Shown piece by piece: positions 1-11,490 of a DNA stretch of 64,000 nt. Source of the stretch: Synaphobranchus kaupii (lineage: Eukaryota; Chordata; Actinopteri; Anguilliformes; Synaphobranchidae); the NCBI GenBank assembly GCA_029718625.1, contig CM056389.1:22167381-22231380 (forward strand). Direction: 5' to 3'. The notes beneath the pieces are model-generated. The model saw only the letters and a program-made list of their open reading frames with translations, searched no databases and had not been told where the DNA came from. Positions within the stretch are counted from its first letter, which is position 1; the number at the start of each line of letters is the position of its first letter. A program made the translations under genes and the position numbers.

Positions 1-440
1 CGCAGTCAGGGGGTGGGTATAAAGAGCCGTCCGGGGGGCGTGTCTGCGCAGTCAGGGGGTGGGTGTAAAGAGCAGTCTCGGGGGCGTGTCTGCGCAGTTC
101 AGGGGGTGGGTGTAAAGAGCCGTCCGGGGGGCGTGTCTGCGCAGTCAGGGGGGTGGGTGTAAAGAGCCGTCCGGGGAGCCGTGTCTGCGCAGTCGGGGTG
201 GGTATAAAGACACGTCCGGGAGCGTGTCTGCGCAGTCAGGGGGGTGGGTATAAAGAGCCGTCCGGGGGCGTGTCTGCGCAGTCAGGGGGTGGGTGTAAAG
301 AGCCGTCCGGGGGGGCGTGTCTGCGCAGTCAGGGGGTGGGCATAAAGAGCCGTCCGGGGGTCGTGTCTGCGCAGTCGGGGTGGGTGTAAAGACCCGTCCG
401 GGGGGCAGTCGGGCACAGTCAGGGGGGTGGGTATAAAGTA
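1..440. repeat. 46-bp G-rich minisatellite, cut by the window start
   Basis: About 9.5 tandem copies of a unit containing gtgtctgcgcagtcaggg and gtgtaaagagccgtccgg. Copies differ mainly in the length of G runs (3-6 G) and a few substitutions. The array begins upstream of the window, so its true size is unknown. Each unit carries two or three G runs on the + strand. Confidence 0.93.
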
Positions 441-1088
441 GTCGCCATGCGTGCAAGTCTGATGATTGGCTGGGGAGGATGCTTCAGTCTACCGGATGGG
501 GTGAATTAATACAATAAAAAACTGTGCCATTAAAGTAAGGCACGTTTTAGTGACTGATAAGGCCACACCCGTGTGTCAGCCGGTGAAAAGGATAACTTAG
601 ATGTGTGGTGAGAGAGCGTCAGATAGCTTAATTTTTAAAAAGGGAATCTGAATCTTCGAGACTGGAAAGGTGGCATTTGTAAGCTCCCTGGAGGGCTTTT
701 CTCCTCTACTGGAAATACAGGCTGCACTGGCCTTCGTTTGGTCATCCTGTAGCCTGAGCATTGAGGTTTGCTAAGGTCTGAAATACCCTTTATACATAAC
801 AAATGCCATATCTATTTAAATATCTAGTGTTCAGTATAAACAAGTACCATGTATTGCTAAATGGCTATATTGTTGATATCAGTCCAGTCAAGTAGCATAT
901 ATTGTTGATATCAGATCCAGTCAAGTACTATGTATTGTTGATATCAGTCAAGTAAAATGCATTGTTGAAAATTCTCAGGGATCTGCAGGAGTGTCTACAC
1001 ATTTTTACCTGCATCTGATGATGTTCCAAGTATTTCAAATTACATATTTGACCCAGATATCACTCTCTCTCTCTCACTCACTCGCGCA

Positions 1089-1091
<3 letters not shown>

Positions 1092-1141
<50 letters not shown>

Positions 1142-1168
1142 ACACACACACACACACCACACACACGC
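1092..1168. repeat. (CA)n microsatellite
   Basis: Near-perfect ACAC repeat interrupted by two CCA steps towards its 3' end; preceded by a short CT run. Confidence 0.97.
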
Positions 1169-2226
1169 GTTCCTTCCCTCCATTAAAGGGGCACCACTGA
1201 GTGTTGAGAGAGACCTTCACAGAAACCGTGTGTGGCAGCCGCTAGTTAATCATCCATTTGAGACACGTCGGCGGCGCTGTCCTCGCTGCAGGTGAACGCC
1301 ATTTGCATTGCTCCGCCGAACGCGTCCAGCTGGCCTGCCATTCCTTTGTCTTTTTATATCCCCGCTAATGAAAACCATCTGTCCTCTGCCTTGTCGGCGC
1401 GGCTGTGAGCGCTACCCGCCGAGTAGCACCCGCGCGACAGCTCGCTGACCCTACCCCCCGAAAACCTCGGATTTATGAAAGAGAGACCACCTCTCACGAT
1501 AGCCAGGGGGCCTGTGAGCGCCTACTCCCCCCCCCCATCAGGCAAGGCACCACTCCTGCTTCTTAGAGGGGAAGTCTTTAAGTTTGAAAGAAAAGTTTAT
1601 ATAGTGGGTATAAGGAAGGAAGCTCCTATTTACCGTTGAGTGTGTGTGGGGGGGGGGGGGGTTGGGAGGCAGGCAGTCCGTGCTTTCCACTCTAAAGTGG
1701 CCACATTGATTGCCTTTTTGCCTCTATTGATTTGGACCCTTTTAAAAGCTGCGGTGTAATAAAAAAAGGTTTCCTTTCCTGTCACTCACCTGTCAGTCCT
1801 AATCACGCTGAGCACAGGCTCCCCTCCCCGTCTCTCCTGTCAGTCTCCCCGCCCCTCAGAGCCCCGCAGTCCGGCGCTTCCGCAGGCTCACCTCTGCCGG
1901 GGCGCTAAGAAGGAGAATAACTAGCCCGTGCGTCTTATCTATCTTCTTTACCTGCGATGTGACGCGTCTTACCCGAGCGATCTTAGCGTGGCGTCCTACA
2001 TGAGGTCGCTGTAGGATCGTGCTGAACGACTCTCCATTCTTCCTCTCGCGCGCACATTCGCAGTTTATATCACAATTTATATCAACATATATTTTTGTAT
2101 ATCTATAAGATATCATTTTGTGTGTATGTCCATCTCTATATGTCTCTAACTTCAATTGTTTTCTCACACACACTCAATTCACATATAAATAACAACAAAG
2201 AGGATATTTAGCTGTTTGTCATTATA

Positions 2227-2285
2227 TGTCTCTCTCTCTCTCTCTCTCTCTTCAGTGCTGTGCCCGCTATACTCTGTCTCTCTCT

Positions 2286-2335
<50 letters not shown>
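2227..2335. repeat. (CT)n microsatellite, two blocks
   Basis: CT repeats at about 2229-2252 and 2276-2331 separated by about 25 bases. A further CT block lies at 2803-2833. Confidence 0.95.
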
Positions 2336-2340
<5 letters not shown>

Positions 2341-3089
2341 CTGCTCTTTTCCGCTCATTCTTTTTATCCCTCTGTCAAGTTGTTTTTCTTTCCCCCTCTT
2401 TATGTTAAAGGGACTGCTTGCAGCCCGCATCAGGGTGGAATTCAGTTTTTATAGCCTCACAGACAACATAGAGGCCTTTATAAATATATGGTGCATCAAA
2501 GAAGTGCTTTGCTCTTTTCAGGGTGATGTGTTGATACTTCATTTTTTCTGTTTTATCCATTTCTAATTCTATTTATCTTCTTTCTTTTTCAGTCTTTGTG
2601 AAATGATCGTTTCCCAGTAATGGTCTCTTTTGCCTTTTGTTAATTTTTTTGACTAATTTCCCTTGGTTTTCCGATAATGGGTTTCTCTTGCTTTTCTTTC
2701 TATTTTTATTTTTTTACTTTCTTATTTTCTGTTTGTTTGTAAATATGTGAACACATAGGTCTCGTCCTTTGTTCTGTACATTAAAGGAGACCTTAAAACT
2801 CAAACTCTCTCTCGCTCTCTCTCTCTCTCTCTCTTAACTTGTCAAGCAAAATGTAACTTTAAACGAGCTAATATGTTACAGTTTGGAGAAAAATAATACA
2901 ATTTTAAGTCTCATTACAAGACTCAAACACTTGTTAAGACAGACATTTTTTGCCGTGCATTCACACCCTTCAGTTAACATAGTGCCCCTCAGATCAGATT
3001 TGCACAGTCATGGAGGATACCGTGAGCGCAGAGCAAGGTGTTAATACAAGGCCTCAACTGAAGCCCGTGACCTTTTCATACAGGAGTAA

Positions 3090-3430
3090 AAATGTACTGA
3101 TTTGACTCGTGGCGGAGTTCAACTTCTGTGACTTGACTCCAAAGTAGGTTTTTAATTCTGTGGCTTAACTACGGCGTTAAATCCTGTGACTCAAATTCAT
3201 GGGAGGGCATACAAGTACATTTTGTGACTTAACTACAGGGTAGATATGAATGTGGTGACTTCAGAGGAGGTTAAATTCTGTGTCTCGGTTTCAGGGTAGG
3301 GTGTAAGATCCATGACTCGGCTTCGGAGAGAGAGCGTAAATTAAGTGACTTTACTCGGTAGGTATACATATCTGTTTCACAATAGGTTTAAATTCTCTGA
3401 CTCAGGATTACAATGAATTTGCTGTGACTC
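3090..3430. repeat. Degenerate tandem repeat, unit about 35-50 bp
   Basis: Phrases of the type ttaaattctgtgact followed by a variant of cttcagggtagg recur about eight times with strong divergence and variable spacing. It looks like an old, decayed minisatellite just upstream of the exon at 3793. Confidence 0.55.
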
Positions 3431-3792
3431 ACTTCAGTGATCATCAAAGGGGCTTTTCCGTTTCATTGATTTTCTCCAAAGACAAAAACCTTCAATGGCA
3501 GCTGGTGACTCCACACGTTTTTCCTCTTCCTCTTCAAAAATCATCGCAGCGCCCTGACATTGTTAATGCTGTATGTGAATATTTAATATGTTCCCTTGAT
3601 TTCATTAAGTTTAACCCCCCCCCGTGTGCACCTTTGCAGTAGGAGGCCAAGTGCTCGTGTCACTCTTCTTCGTGCAGGTCACGCGTTTATGGAAACTGTC
3701 CACTTAATTTGGATTTGTCAGATTAGCGAATAGAGGGCAGTACCATGATATTCAGTGGTCTGACTGGGGTGGACTTTTCCTCTTTGTCACAG

Positions 3793-3903
3793 ATCCTAAA
3801 AGAGTACAAGGACGAAGACTGGAACATTGGCGACATCATCCGCACTCTGACCAATAGGAGGTCGGGCGAGGCTTCTATCACGTACGCAGAGAGCCACGAC
3901 CAG
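3793..3903 (+). CDS. gbe1: GBE1 exon (first in window), glycogen branching enzyme, catalytic Asp exon
   Basis: Encodes 37 complete codons, beginning [14 protein letters not shown] and ending YAESHDQ. Glycogen branching enzyme (GH13, EC 2.4.1.18) cuts an alpha-1,4 glucan chain and re-attaches it by an alpha-1,6 bond in cytosolic glycogen synthesis. The ESHDQ block is the conserved GH13 region holding the transition-state stabilising Asp (Asp481 in human numbering, from knowledge of the family). The acceptor is a pyrimidine-rich stretch ending cacag at 3792. The donor is cag|gttggt at 3904, usable but not ideal. Phase is 0 at both ends. Joined with 5300-5471, 25047-25232, 29394-29524 and 51291-51408 it makes the visible part of the gene; 5' exons are upstream of the window. 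If the human 16-exon structure holds, this is probably exon 11. Teleosts may carry two gbe1 copies (gbe1a/gbe1b); I cannot say which this is. Confidence 0.93.
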
Positions 3904-5299
3904 GTTGGTTAAGATTGCTGTCGATCAATGTGCAGCTGGGGGGAGGAGCTTATATGAATGGAAACCTATCAATCATTTTGAAGCCAGTGTCAATGAGAGG
4001 TGTTAACAACTGTGGAGAGGAGGGACGCAGTAGCTTTAAAAAAAAAAAAAAGAAGAAATTCTAATCCACTGATCTTTCAGGGAATTAACATATCAAATGT
4101 GTTTATAAGCTTCAGAGCTCAGCAAGGTACGGGACAATTATTTATACTGAAGTTTGTTTAGTAGACAGCAAATTAGTTTCTGCAGGAGATTTTGCGCACC
4201 GCATACAGGAACTCCAATTAAACCTGCCTGGTTATGCCCAGGGCTGAAGGAAAGGCTCTCTGAGCCAAGACCAGACGTCTCTGCTCTGAGAAACAGGAAC
4301 AGAGACTAGACCCCGGTCTCATGTGTGTCATTATCAATCACTGATCTGAAGGGCCACCTGCTTTACACTATTGTTTTGTGTGCCTGAGAGAACGCTGTAC
4401 TTGATTTTAATTTTCACATACTTACCGGCTTTTTCCCCAGGCACAACTTCAAGCCAAAGAGACTCAGTTGAAAATGTGCAAAAAGTGCAATATTTTCGAG
4501 ACAGATTATGCTTTTGTGCTTCTATTCCAGTGACTTCATACGTGCTTTAAACTAGCAGATTCCCATCAAATATGGAACATGTGGAACATGGGCGGAGATT
4601 AAGGGGGGGGGGGGGCGTCTCCCCCCAGCCAATTTAAACCCTTCCATTAGCAATCTGATATGCACCCCCGTTACCCCCCTCCCCCCTGCCCCCCCTGTTA
4701 GTGATAGCCCGCTGTGCTTAAAAGTCTTCAGCTCCGGCTTTGATTTGAAACGTGAGTGGCAGGTGAATTGTGTTACAATGCCAAATCGGAAGAACGGTAT
4801 TGCTGAACACAACGTAATTGTACAAATGGTCAGTTTAAAAGCTTCTTAAAAGGGATGATGTATTCCTAACACAGTAGCCATAAGTGTTTAGTGAAATAGG
4901 GTGAATATTTATTTAGCTCTCAAATTGCTGTAATAAGCTAGATCAAGGGTTTTCAACCTTTTCTGATCCAGGGACCCACACCCAGGCTCAAAGTCGTCTA
5001 GGGGACCCCCATCACAAGTTAAAAAGGGTTACATTAAAAATATATATTTTTAATTATATTTTTAAATATTTTCCCAAATTTATGTGTAGTCATTGCATAT
5101 CAAGTCTGACCAGGCACCCCCTACAGTACCTTCAAGGACCCCCTGTTGAAAACCCATGAGCTAGATTATTAGAGGCTGTAATTACCTCATCTCTCTCATC
5201 AAAAACAGTCTTGAAGTGAGGGAATAAATGTGTGTGGGGAAAGGAAGCGCTTGCTAATCGCTAATGCTAACGTCGGCGCTATTCTCGCTCCCTCGTCAG
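3904..5299 (+). other. gbe1: GBE1 intron (1396 bases)
   Basis: Bounded by gttggt and ctcgtcag. Apart from the hAT-type element at 4944-5158 it contains a short A run (4040), G and C runs around 4603 and 4665-4700, and otherwise no recognisable feature. Confidence 0.85.
4944..5158. mobile_element. Non-autonomous hAT-type element (215 bp)
   Basis: The ends are inverted: left caagggttttcaacc and right, read on the other strand, catgggttttcaaca. The element is flanked by a perfect 8-bp direct repeat agctagat (4936-4943 and 5159-5166), the target duplication length of hAT transposons. There is no transposase frame, so it would need an enzyme in trans. Confidence 0.85.
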
Positions 5300-5471
5300 G
5301 CTCTGGTGGGCGACAAGTCGCTGGCCTTCTGGCTCATGGACAAGGAGATGTACACCAACATGAGCAGCCTGGAGGCCATGACACCCGTCATCGACCGCGG
5401 CATCCAGCTCCACAAGCTGATCCGGCTGCTCACCCACACCCTGGGCGGAGAGGCCTACCTCAACTTCATGG
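5300..5471 (+). CDS. gbe1: GBE1 exon (second in window), GH13 barrel
   Basis: Encodes 57 codons plus the first base of a Gly codon: [20 protein letters not shown] through [10 protein letters not shown]. This is the end of the GH13 catalytic barrel and is close to the human enzyme throughout. The residues aligned with human Arg515 (VIDRG) and Arg524 (LIRLL), both sites of known glycogen storage disease IV substitutions, are intact. The acceptor is ctcgtcag at 5299 and the donor is atgg|gttagt at 5472, leaving phase 1. It follows the previous exon after an intron of 1396 bases and pairs in phase with the gc that opens the exon at 25047. Probably human exon 12. Confidence 0.95.
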
Positions 5472-5552
5472 GTTAGTCCGGCAGAGCCGTGGCACACAAA
5501 CAAATAAAAAACCCTAGGTTGTTTATATGAGACCGTGGTGGAAAATAGGGTG

Positions 5553-5964
5553 TTAAAGAGATACTGCAGAGCCTTTTCTAAGGCCTTTTTTACCGCTTCA
5601 ATTTGAACTGGAACTCAGAAGTAGGTGTGGTCATATGACGATGATGCCACGTAGTAATATTATGAATATTCATACGGTCAAGGAGTGAAAGGGTGTGTCG
5701 ATATAAGTCGTAATATTAACGTTAGCAGTAATACAAAGAAATTTGCATTTGAACTTGAACTAGCTAGTCAGCAGTGCAAGGGTCTCAGTCTCAAAGAGGA
5801 AAAAAAAAAACAGTGTATTGGTAATCCTACACAGAAACTCAGAAAACATCCATTTTGACTAAACATGAGATTTTCGGACAAGAGCAGTGTGTATGATCAT
5901 ACTCTAACCAAAAACATTGGTTTTCAATGGGAAAAGTCGGTTTTTGACTGCAGTATCACTTTAA
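5553..5964. mobile_element. Fold-back element with TTAA ends
   Basis: Left end ttaaagagatactgcag and right end, on the opposite strand, ttaaagtgatactgcag form inverted ends, each including TTAA. TTAA target duplications are typical of Kolobok and piggyBac elements; assignment to either is inference. No coding capacity. It abuts the next element 30 bp downstream. Confidence 0.6.
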
Positions 5965-5994
5965 ATGTATATCAGTGGGTCTTATATAGCGACG

Positions 5995-6510
5995 TGGTCT
6001 CACGCGGACTCGTCACATAGCGACGCTTCTGCCCAAGCGTCGCTATGTGACGCCAAAGGTAGCCTTTTGCGTCATATATTGACGCAGCCTTTTGCGTCGT
6101 ATATTGACGGTTGTGGCCACATAATTTGTCTTTGGTTGTGGCACTTCAATATTATGCTTTTTTTTTCTTCATCCGGTAGAGAGTTACGTGAACTCTTGTG
6201 GTCGGGCTCGCCCACTATCTTAACAGTTCGGGCATGAGCCCGAGTTACATGAACTCCTGTGAGGTTATGTTTAGGGGTTGGGGGTGGGGTACGGGAATCA
6301 CAAACTCAGAAAAATCAACGCACACACGGCGAAGACTGAGCGGGCATGCTCGCAGTCGGTTATCATGAGCAAAGCCTTCGCCATAGTAGGATTCGTAAAT
6401 TTGCGACGAGTGCGTCAAATAACGACGCAAAAGGCATCCTTCTGCGTCTAAAGGATGACGCCGTAGGAGCTGCACAAGCGTCGCTATGTGACGACTTGGG
6501 AGTGAGACCA
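5995..6510. mobile_element. Fold-back DNA element, 516 bp, core motif gtcacatagcgacgc
   Basis: Left end tggtctcac...gtcacatagcgacgctt is repeated inverted at the right end (aagcgtcgctatgtgacgac...gtgagacca). Inside the left arm the same motif also occurs inverted (6006-6021 and 6034-6049), and phrases like ccttttgcgtcatatattga recur in both arms, so each arm is itself partly palindromic. No transposase. Target duplication not clear. Confidence 0.7.
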
Positions 6511-7863
6511 GGCTGTATACAGGGTGTGTGTGCTCCAGCAGTGTTAGATTTACACCAGCATTTTTGCTGTGGGCATTATAACAGACAAGGAAGCTGGGGT
6601 TGTAACTCAAAAACCCCAGTAGGAAACCTCGTGGGAAATCTGCGTTTTTTCCCCCATCCGCTGGCCAAACGAATGTAATTGCATTGCTGATCCGTGATTG
6701 GCACTCGCTTGCACAGTTGGCGCGTGTGACTTAACCCAAAAGCACCAATTAAATTGGTTCAGACAACTTCAGTGAAATCTGTAGTTTTCAATACGAAAAG
6801 GGAGAAGGACTACTAATTTATTATATTTTTTTTTTGTGTCAAATCACGCTTTAAAGTCCCTCTTCTGTGTGACCCTTACTAATGGTGTATGACTTGTGAT
6901 TATCCAGCTGTATGAATGGATATTATGTAAAAATGCGAGCTGTGGGTCTGGGTTAAGGGCATCTATTTAGCAGTCAGTGTGGGGGCTTCCAAAAGGCGCG
7001 TGTGAGCGAGGCGGCGCCGTTTCACGTGAGGACGTCTTGTGTAAACTCACACGTTCTCCCGGCCCCGTCGCTCCATGTCGTGAGGTTGCTGTGTGTGAAT
7101 TCGCAGGATTTGTACATTTCTCAGGAAGTGGAGTGAGAAACGCGGCCTTGTCTGGAACTCCGCCACAAAATCAATTGCGCTCACCACCGCCTGCGCTGAC
7201 CCCCGCCTGCGCTGACCCCCGCCTGCGCTGACAGGACGGAGCGGCAGCAGCAATGAGCGCTCGAGGGCTGCTCATTGATTGATTGGGGAGGGGGGGTCCT
7301 GGGTCTCATTAAAAACCGGCGGATCTGGCAGTACAGGGTCGACCGAGGGACTCGTTAACCGGTGGACCGGGTGACGCGTAGCGGAGCGGACGCGGGGATT
7401 GGTTAACGAGCTAACGAGGATCGGCTCTGGCGCCTGGCTCCGTGCGTCATCTGCCTCGGCTGTCGGGGGCGAGGAAGAGCAGGCCGGGCCTGCCGCGGCT
7501 CTGTAGCGCCGCCCGGTGACGAGTACAGTACGTGCACTCATTCAAACAGCAGGGTCAGGATGGCTAACGATGAGGCTAACGATAACATTCAGGAAGTTGA
7601 CGAACCCTCTTATGCTCAGTGATTCACACAGCATGCAAGGGCAACATACAAGGCTGCATTTTGTGGATGCTGCTGCCTGTAGCCCAATCATACCCCCTAT
7701 CGCCCCCCTTGAAGATCTCGGGGTCCTCAGACTTTTGGAACTTACCCCTGGCTCAGATCAGGGGGTGTCATGGGGCGAGGAAGCCGCTGGTCGCAGAGGG
7801 CTTATGGGTAATCTCCTCTCAGCGACCCCTGCTTGCTGAAAGTGGGGCTCTCTCAGAGCTGCG

Positions 7864-8090
7864 CAGCATTGTGCAACATGACATAGCCCTGCGTAGCGTG
7901 ACATAGCCCAGCGCAGCGTGACATAGCCCTGTGCAGCGTGACATAGCCCTGCATAGTGTGACATAGCCCTGTGCAGCGTGACATAGCCCTGCGTAGCGCA
8001 ACATAGCCCTGCATGGCATGACATAGCCCTGCACAGCGTGGCATAGCCCTGTGCAGTGTGACATAGCTGTGCGTAGCTCTGCCTCGCATA
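7864..8090. repeat. 20-bp minisatellite
   Basis: About 11 copies of a 20-bp unit (gcgtagcgtgacatagccct type) with frequent C/T and A/G transitions. Open frames on the minus strand here (HAAQGYVTL-like repeats) are by-products of the array. Confidence 0.93.
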
Positions 8091-9439
8091 GAGAAGTCTT
8101 CATTTGGAACGGAGGAGCCGGGGTCCGATTGCATAGGCAGTGTAGGCTACACACCGAAATGCTGATGTGCTTTTAAACACCCCGTGGAGGAGGGGGCAGG
8201 GGTGGGTGGGGGGGGGGGGGGTCTACCTGTGTAATTTTGTTCCATTACCTGCGTGTCACTCAGTCCTCAGCAGAGCAGAGAACGCAGGGAGCGAAAACTC
8301 ATTTTCCCAGCACACTGGAGAAATGGAAAACCACTGTGTCAATAAAGAGAGTGAAGCGTCTATGGTGGTGTTATTTTAAAACGCATACATTTCTTTATTT
8401 TTTTTTCTCACTGGAAAGCTGAATTCAGATTTTTTTTTTCTTTGTAGGCAGTGGGGGGTTACATATCTACCAAGTGTGATTATAAGCTTTTGGAAAGGGC
8501 AAATACACTTTTCTTAAAGGGGAAAAACATGTGAAGAAACCATGACAGTTTTTACGTTAGTCATTATCAAAAGAGATGGGTGTGTCCCCCCCCCAAAAAG
8601 GTTGTGTTTTTGAAGTGAAACTGATATCTAACAGTTAAAATGAATTTGTGGTGAGATCCAGAGAATAGCCTGGCAGTGGTTGTCTAATAAACACAAGTAG
8701 AGGATGTGGTTCACAGTTTGATGTTACTCGGAAGAGGGAAGAGCCCACGCAAGCACATCGCATAGCGTGCAATAATAAAAGTTTGGCGTGCGTTTTGACA
8801 CAATTGAAGATCTCTGTCTGCTCGAGTAAACATTATATCCATTATTAATGCTTAACGTTAGCCTCAAATGGATAAAAGCCTGCTATTACGCTTGGTTGGT
8901 CATTTCTGTGAAGTATGCCCAAAACAGTAATTAAATAAAAGCTCAAATGTAACCCCACCCGTCAGCCACTGACAGGAAGAGAACTGGTGCTGTTTGAAAC
9001 ATATCTCAAGGAACATTAGAGATAATGGAGATGAAGTAAAGCAAAGAAAAAAATGTGGCCCCATTTCACGGCCACAATGTCAGGCCACGTTGATGGATAA
9101 ATGGGGACAGAGTCATTTGGCGGGTGCTGATCGCCAACAGGCTGTTCCGACGAGGGAATCGATCGGACATGCCGAGCGTGAAGAAGCCCGGCCTGCAGAA
9201 GGCGTCCATTTTGCTCGACCTGTACAAAGCGTCCTGTGTCGCGTCCACCCAGTGCGGCAGAGACCTACAGTACCGTAGAATATACAGCACTCCTCCGTAT
9301 TTTCACAAAAATAAACTGATGTGAAAAATATTTGCAATACATTCCAGGAGCTTTACCAGAATGACTTATGTTGCTTACAATCTTTCAAAATAATTATAAT
9401 GCTAATACTAATAATAGACCTTTATTTAACCAGGATGGT

Positions 9440-9676
9440 CAATTATGAACAAATTCTCATTCACAATGACAACCTGTGTAGTCCCTGAGCTACATGTCTT
9501 TAGTTTGTGGGAGGAAACCGGAGTACCTGGAGGAAACCCACACGGACAGGGGGAGAGAGACCATGGGAGCGCCACGCACAGAGGACCTGGGCCGGCCTCG
9601 GAACGCCTCGTTCTTGCGAGGTAGCAGTGCTAACCACCGCGCCGCCGCGCCACCTCGTCTCCGAGGAGAAACAGCG
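9440..9676 (-). mobile_element. tRNA-derived SINE-like repeat
   Basis: On the minus strand the element starts with a tRNA-like head (ggcgcggcggcgcggtggtt, then agcactgctacctcgcaag) and continues into a body containing ggtttcctcc and ctaaagacatgtag. That body is one I recognise as a very common interspersed sequence in fish genomes (gtgggaggaaaccggagtac on the + strand). The B box is degenerate. Family name not assigned. Confidence 0.65.
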
Positions 9677-10400
9677 CAGCCACTCTGTCCCAGTCCCCGC
9701 AAAGCGCCCCTGTAGTAATGGATCAGGCCGGTGTGGGTGGAGCGCTCGCACGCGGTGCTCAGGCCTGGCACCGTTCGGTTGCTCTCACACGGTGGCGGGT
9801 TTTTGAGGGGGGGTGTTGTTCGTGAGCAAAAAAAAATAAAAAATAAATCTGTGCGGTGAAGCGGATGTACATACAGTAGGTGTTTGCACAGGTGTCAGAT
9901 CCAAGGACGCCCGCCATCGATCTCTCCCTCTGTTCCCCCGGTTCGTTTAAACAAACACATCGATTCCACCTCCGGTGCTCAGTGCTAATTACTGCGGAGC
10001 GCGCGGCCAGGGTGCCTGCTCCTCCTGAGCTCTGTACATACCGCCATGTTTGCCTGCTCATGGGATGTGGCTACACGGTGTGTCTAACGCTGGGAGAGAA
10101 ACTCCACAGAGCAGAAACCGCTAACCACTAATGATGTCTGTAATCAGGTCATTATTGGGGTGCACACACCCAGATATATTTTAGCTTACACAAACGAGAA
10201 CCTCCCGAAGAGGTTTTGTAAAAATTAAACCTGCAACTATTTTCCAAGCTACAGACCATGGTAGTAGAGCAGGTGCTCCTGTTAGCCTGGGGAGCACTTG
10301 ACGCATTGTTGGATGGAACTATAGTAGCAACAGTGTGGGACCCTGGGCGGGATGAAGCTAATTCCTTCCAATCACTGCAAGTCACTGTCAGTTAGTGGTT

Positions 10401-10842
10401 CTTTCACAGATGAACAAAATGTTACAGTGAAAAGGCAGTGAGCAAATACTCTTGAAAAGATGCACCCTGAGTTTGCACCCTGTACTTTGTGTGGGGAACA
10501 ATACACAACGTTCTCATGCAAATAAGGACGTGGAGTGATGGCACCCGCGTCCTTTCTGACTGAGCGTGCTTTCGTGAACAGTTTGCAATAAAGGCAAGGC
10601 TTCGCATTCAAGCAGCGCTGTATAAGATGCAGGTTGTTGTGCTATGCGGAACTACGGCCTTGAAGGTTATTGTCATGTTTACAGCCTCGGTTTCAAAATG
10701 GCAAGAATGACTGAAGAATCGAAAATAAAACTGTGTTCCTCTCTCGGTCTCTATCGCCCGCTCCCCGTCAGACCCCACGCCCGACCTCTTGACAAGAGAC
10801 ATGCATATCGGCGGTCATCGCCCCGTGGCCGGCGGGCTTCAT
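10401..10842. repeat. Duplicated block, copy 1
   Basis: About 440 bases that match 13497-13970 in the same orientation at roughly 90% by eye. It lacks about 29 bases present in the other copy near its 3' end. It is bordered on the left by one unit of the 37-bp minisatellite (10363-10400) and on the right by the main array, so it sits inside the array. Confidence 0.9.
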
Positions 10843-10852
10843 AGGGCAGGCA

Positions 10853-11490
10853 GGCTCCTTCCAATCACTGCAAGTCACAGCCAGTTAATGGCTCCTTCCA
10901 ATCACTGCAAGTCACAGTCAGTTAGTGGCTCCTTCCAATCACTGCAAGTCACAGTCAGTTAGTGGCTCCTTCCAATCACTGCAAGTCACAGTCAGTTAGT
11001 GGCTCCTTCCAATCACTGCAAGTCACAGTCAGTTAGTGGCTCCTTCCAATCACTGCAAGTCACAGTCAGTTAGTGGCTCCTTGCAATCACTGCAAGTCAC
11101 AGTCAGTTAGTGGCTCCTTGCAATCACTGCAGGTCACAGTCAGTTAGTGGCTCCTTGCAATCACTGCAAGTCACAGTCAGTTAGTGGCTCCTTCCAATCA
11201 CTGCAAGTCACAGTCAGTTAGTGGCTTCTTCCAATCACTGCAAGTCACAGTCAGTTAGTGGCTCCTTCCAATCACCTAAGTCACAGTCAGTTAATGGCTC
11301 CTTCCAATCACTGCAAGTCACAGTCAGTTAGTGGCTCCTTCCAATCACTGCAAGTCACAGTCAGTTAGTGGCTCCTTCCAATCACTGGAAGTCAGTCAGT
11401 TAGTGGTTCCTTCCAATCACTGCAAGTCACAGTCAGTTAGTGGCTCCTTCCAATCACTGCAAGTCTCAGTCAGTTAGTGGTTCCTTCCCG
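10853..11490. repeat. 37-bp minisatellite
   Basis: About 17 copies of a 37-bp unit (ctccttccaatcactgcaag followed by tcacagtcagttagtgg). Variation is low: a few single-base changes (ttgcaatc, ggttcc) and short deletions near 11275 and 11390. A detached unit lies at 10363-10400, before the duplicated block. Confidence 0.95.

Larger units (their letters stand above)
1..3792 (+). other. gbe1: GBE1 intron, 5' partial
   Basis: Intronic sequence leading to the acceptor at 3792. The exon that should precede it (RLAMAIPDKWIQ-like residues) is not present, so the intron extends beyond the window. It holds the 46-bp array at the start, about three copies of a short unit with the core attgttgatatcag (836-966), CA and CT microsatellites, C and G runs near 1530 and 1648, and a degenerate repeat at 3090-3430. 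In 1200-2220 and 2340-3085 I see no gene or clear repeat. Confidence 0.75.

Noticed and set aside
7180..7520. CpG island promoter
   Set aside because: CpG-rich but with a 16-bp tandem repeat and no initiator, first exon or gene downstream; composition alone is not enough.
9124..9324. 66-codon frame with a protein-like start (LIANRLFRRGNRSDMPSVKK)
   Set aside because: No family recognised, no acceptor/donor pair I can defend; it may be conserved non-coding DNA, which I cannot test.
10853..11490. CRISPR-like array
   Set aside because: The 37-bp units are contiguous with no unique spacers; the host is a vertebrate. The same holds for the other arrays.
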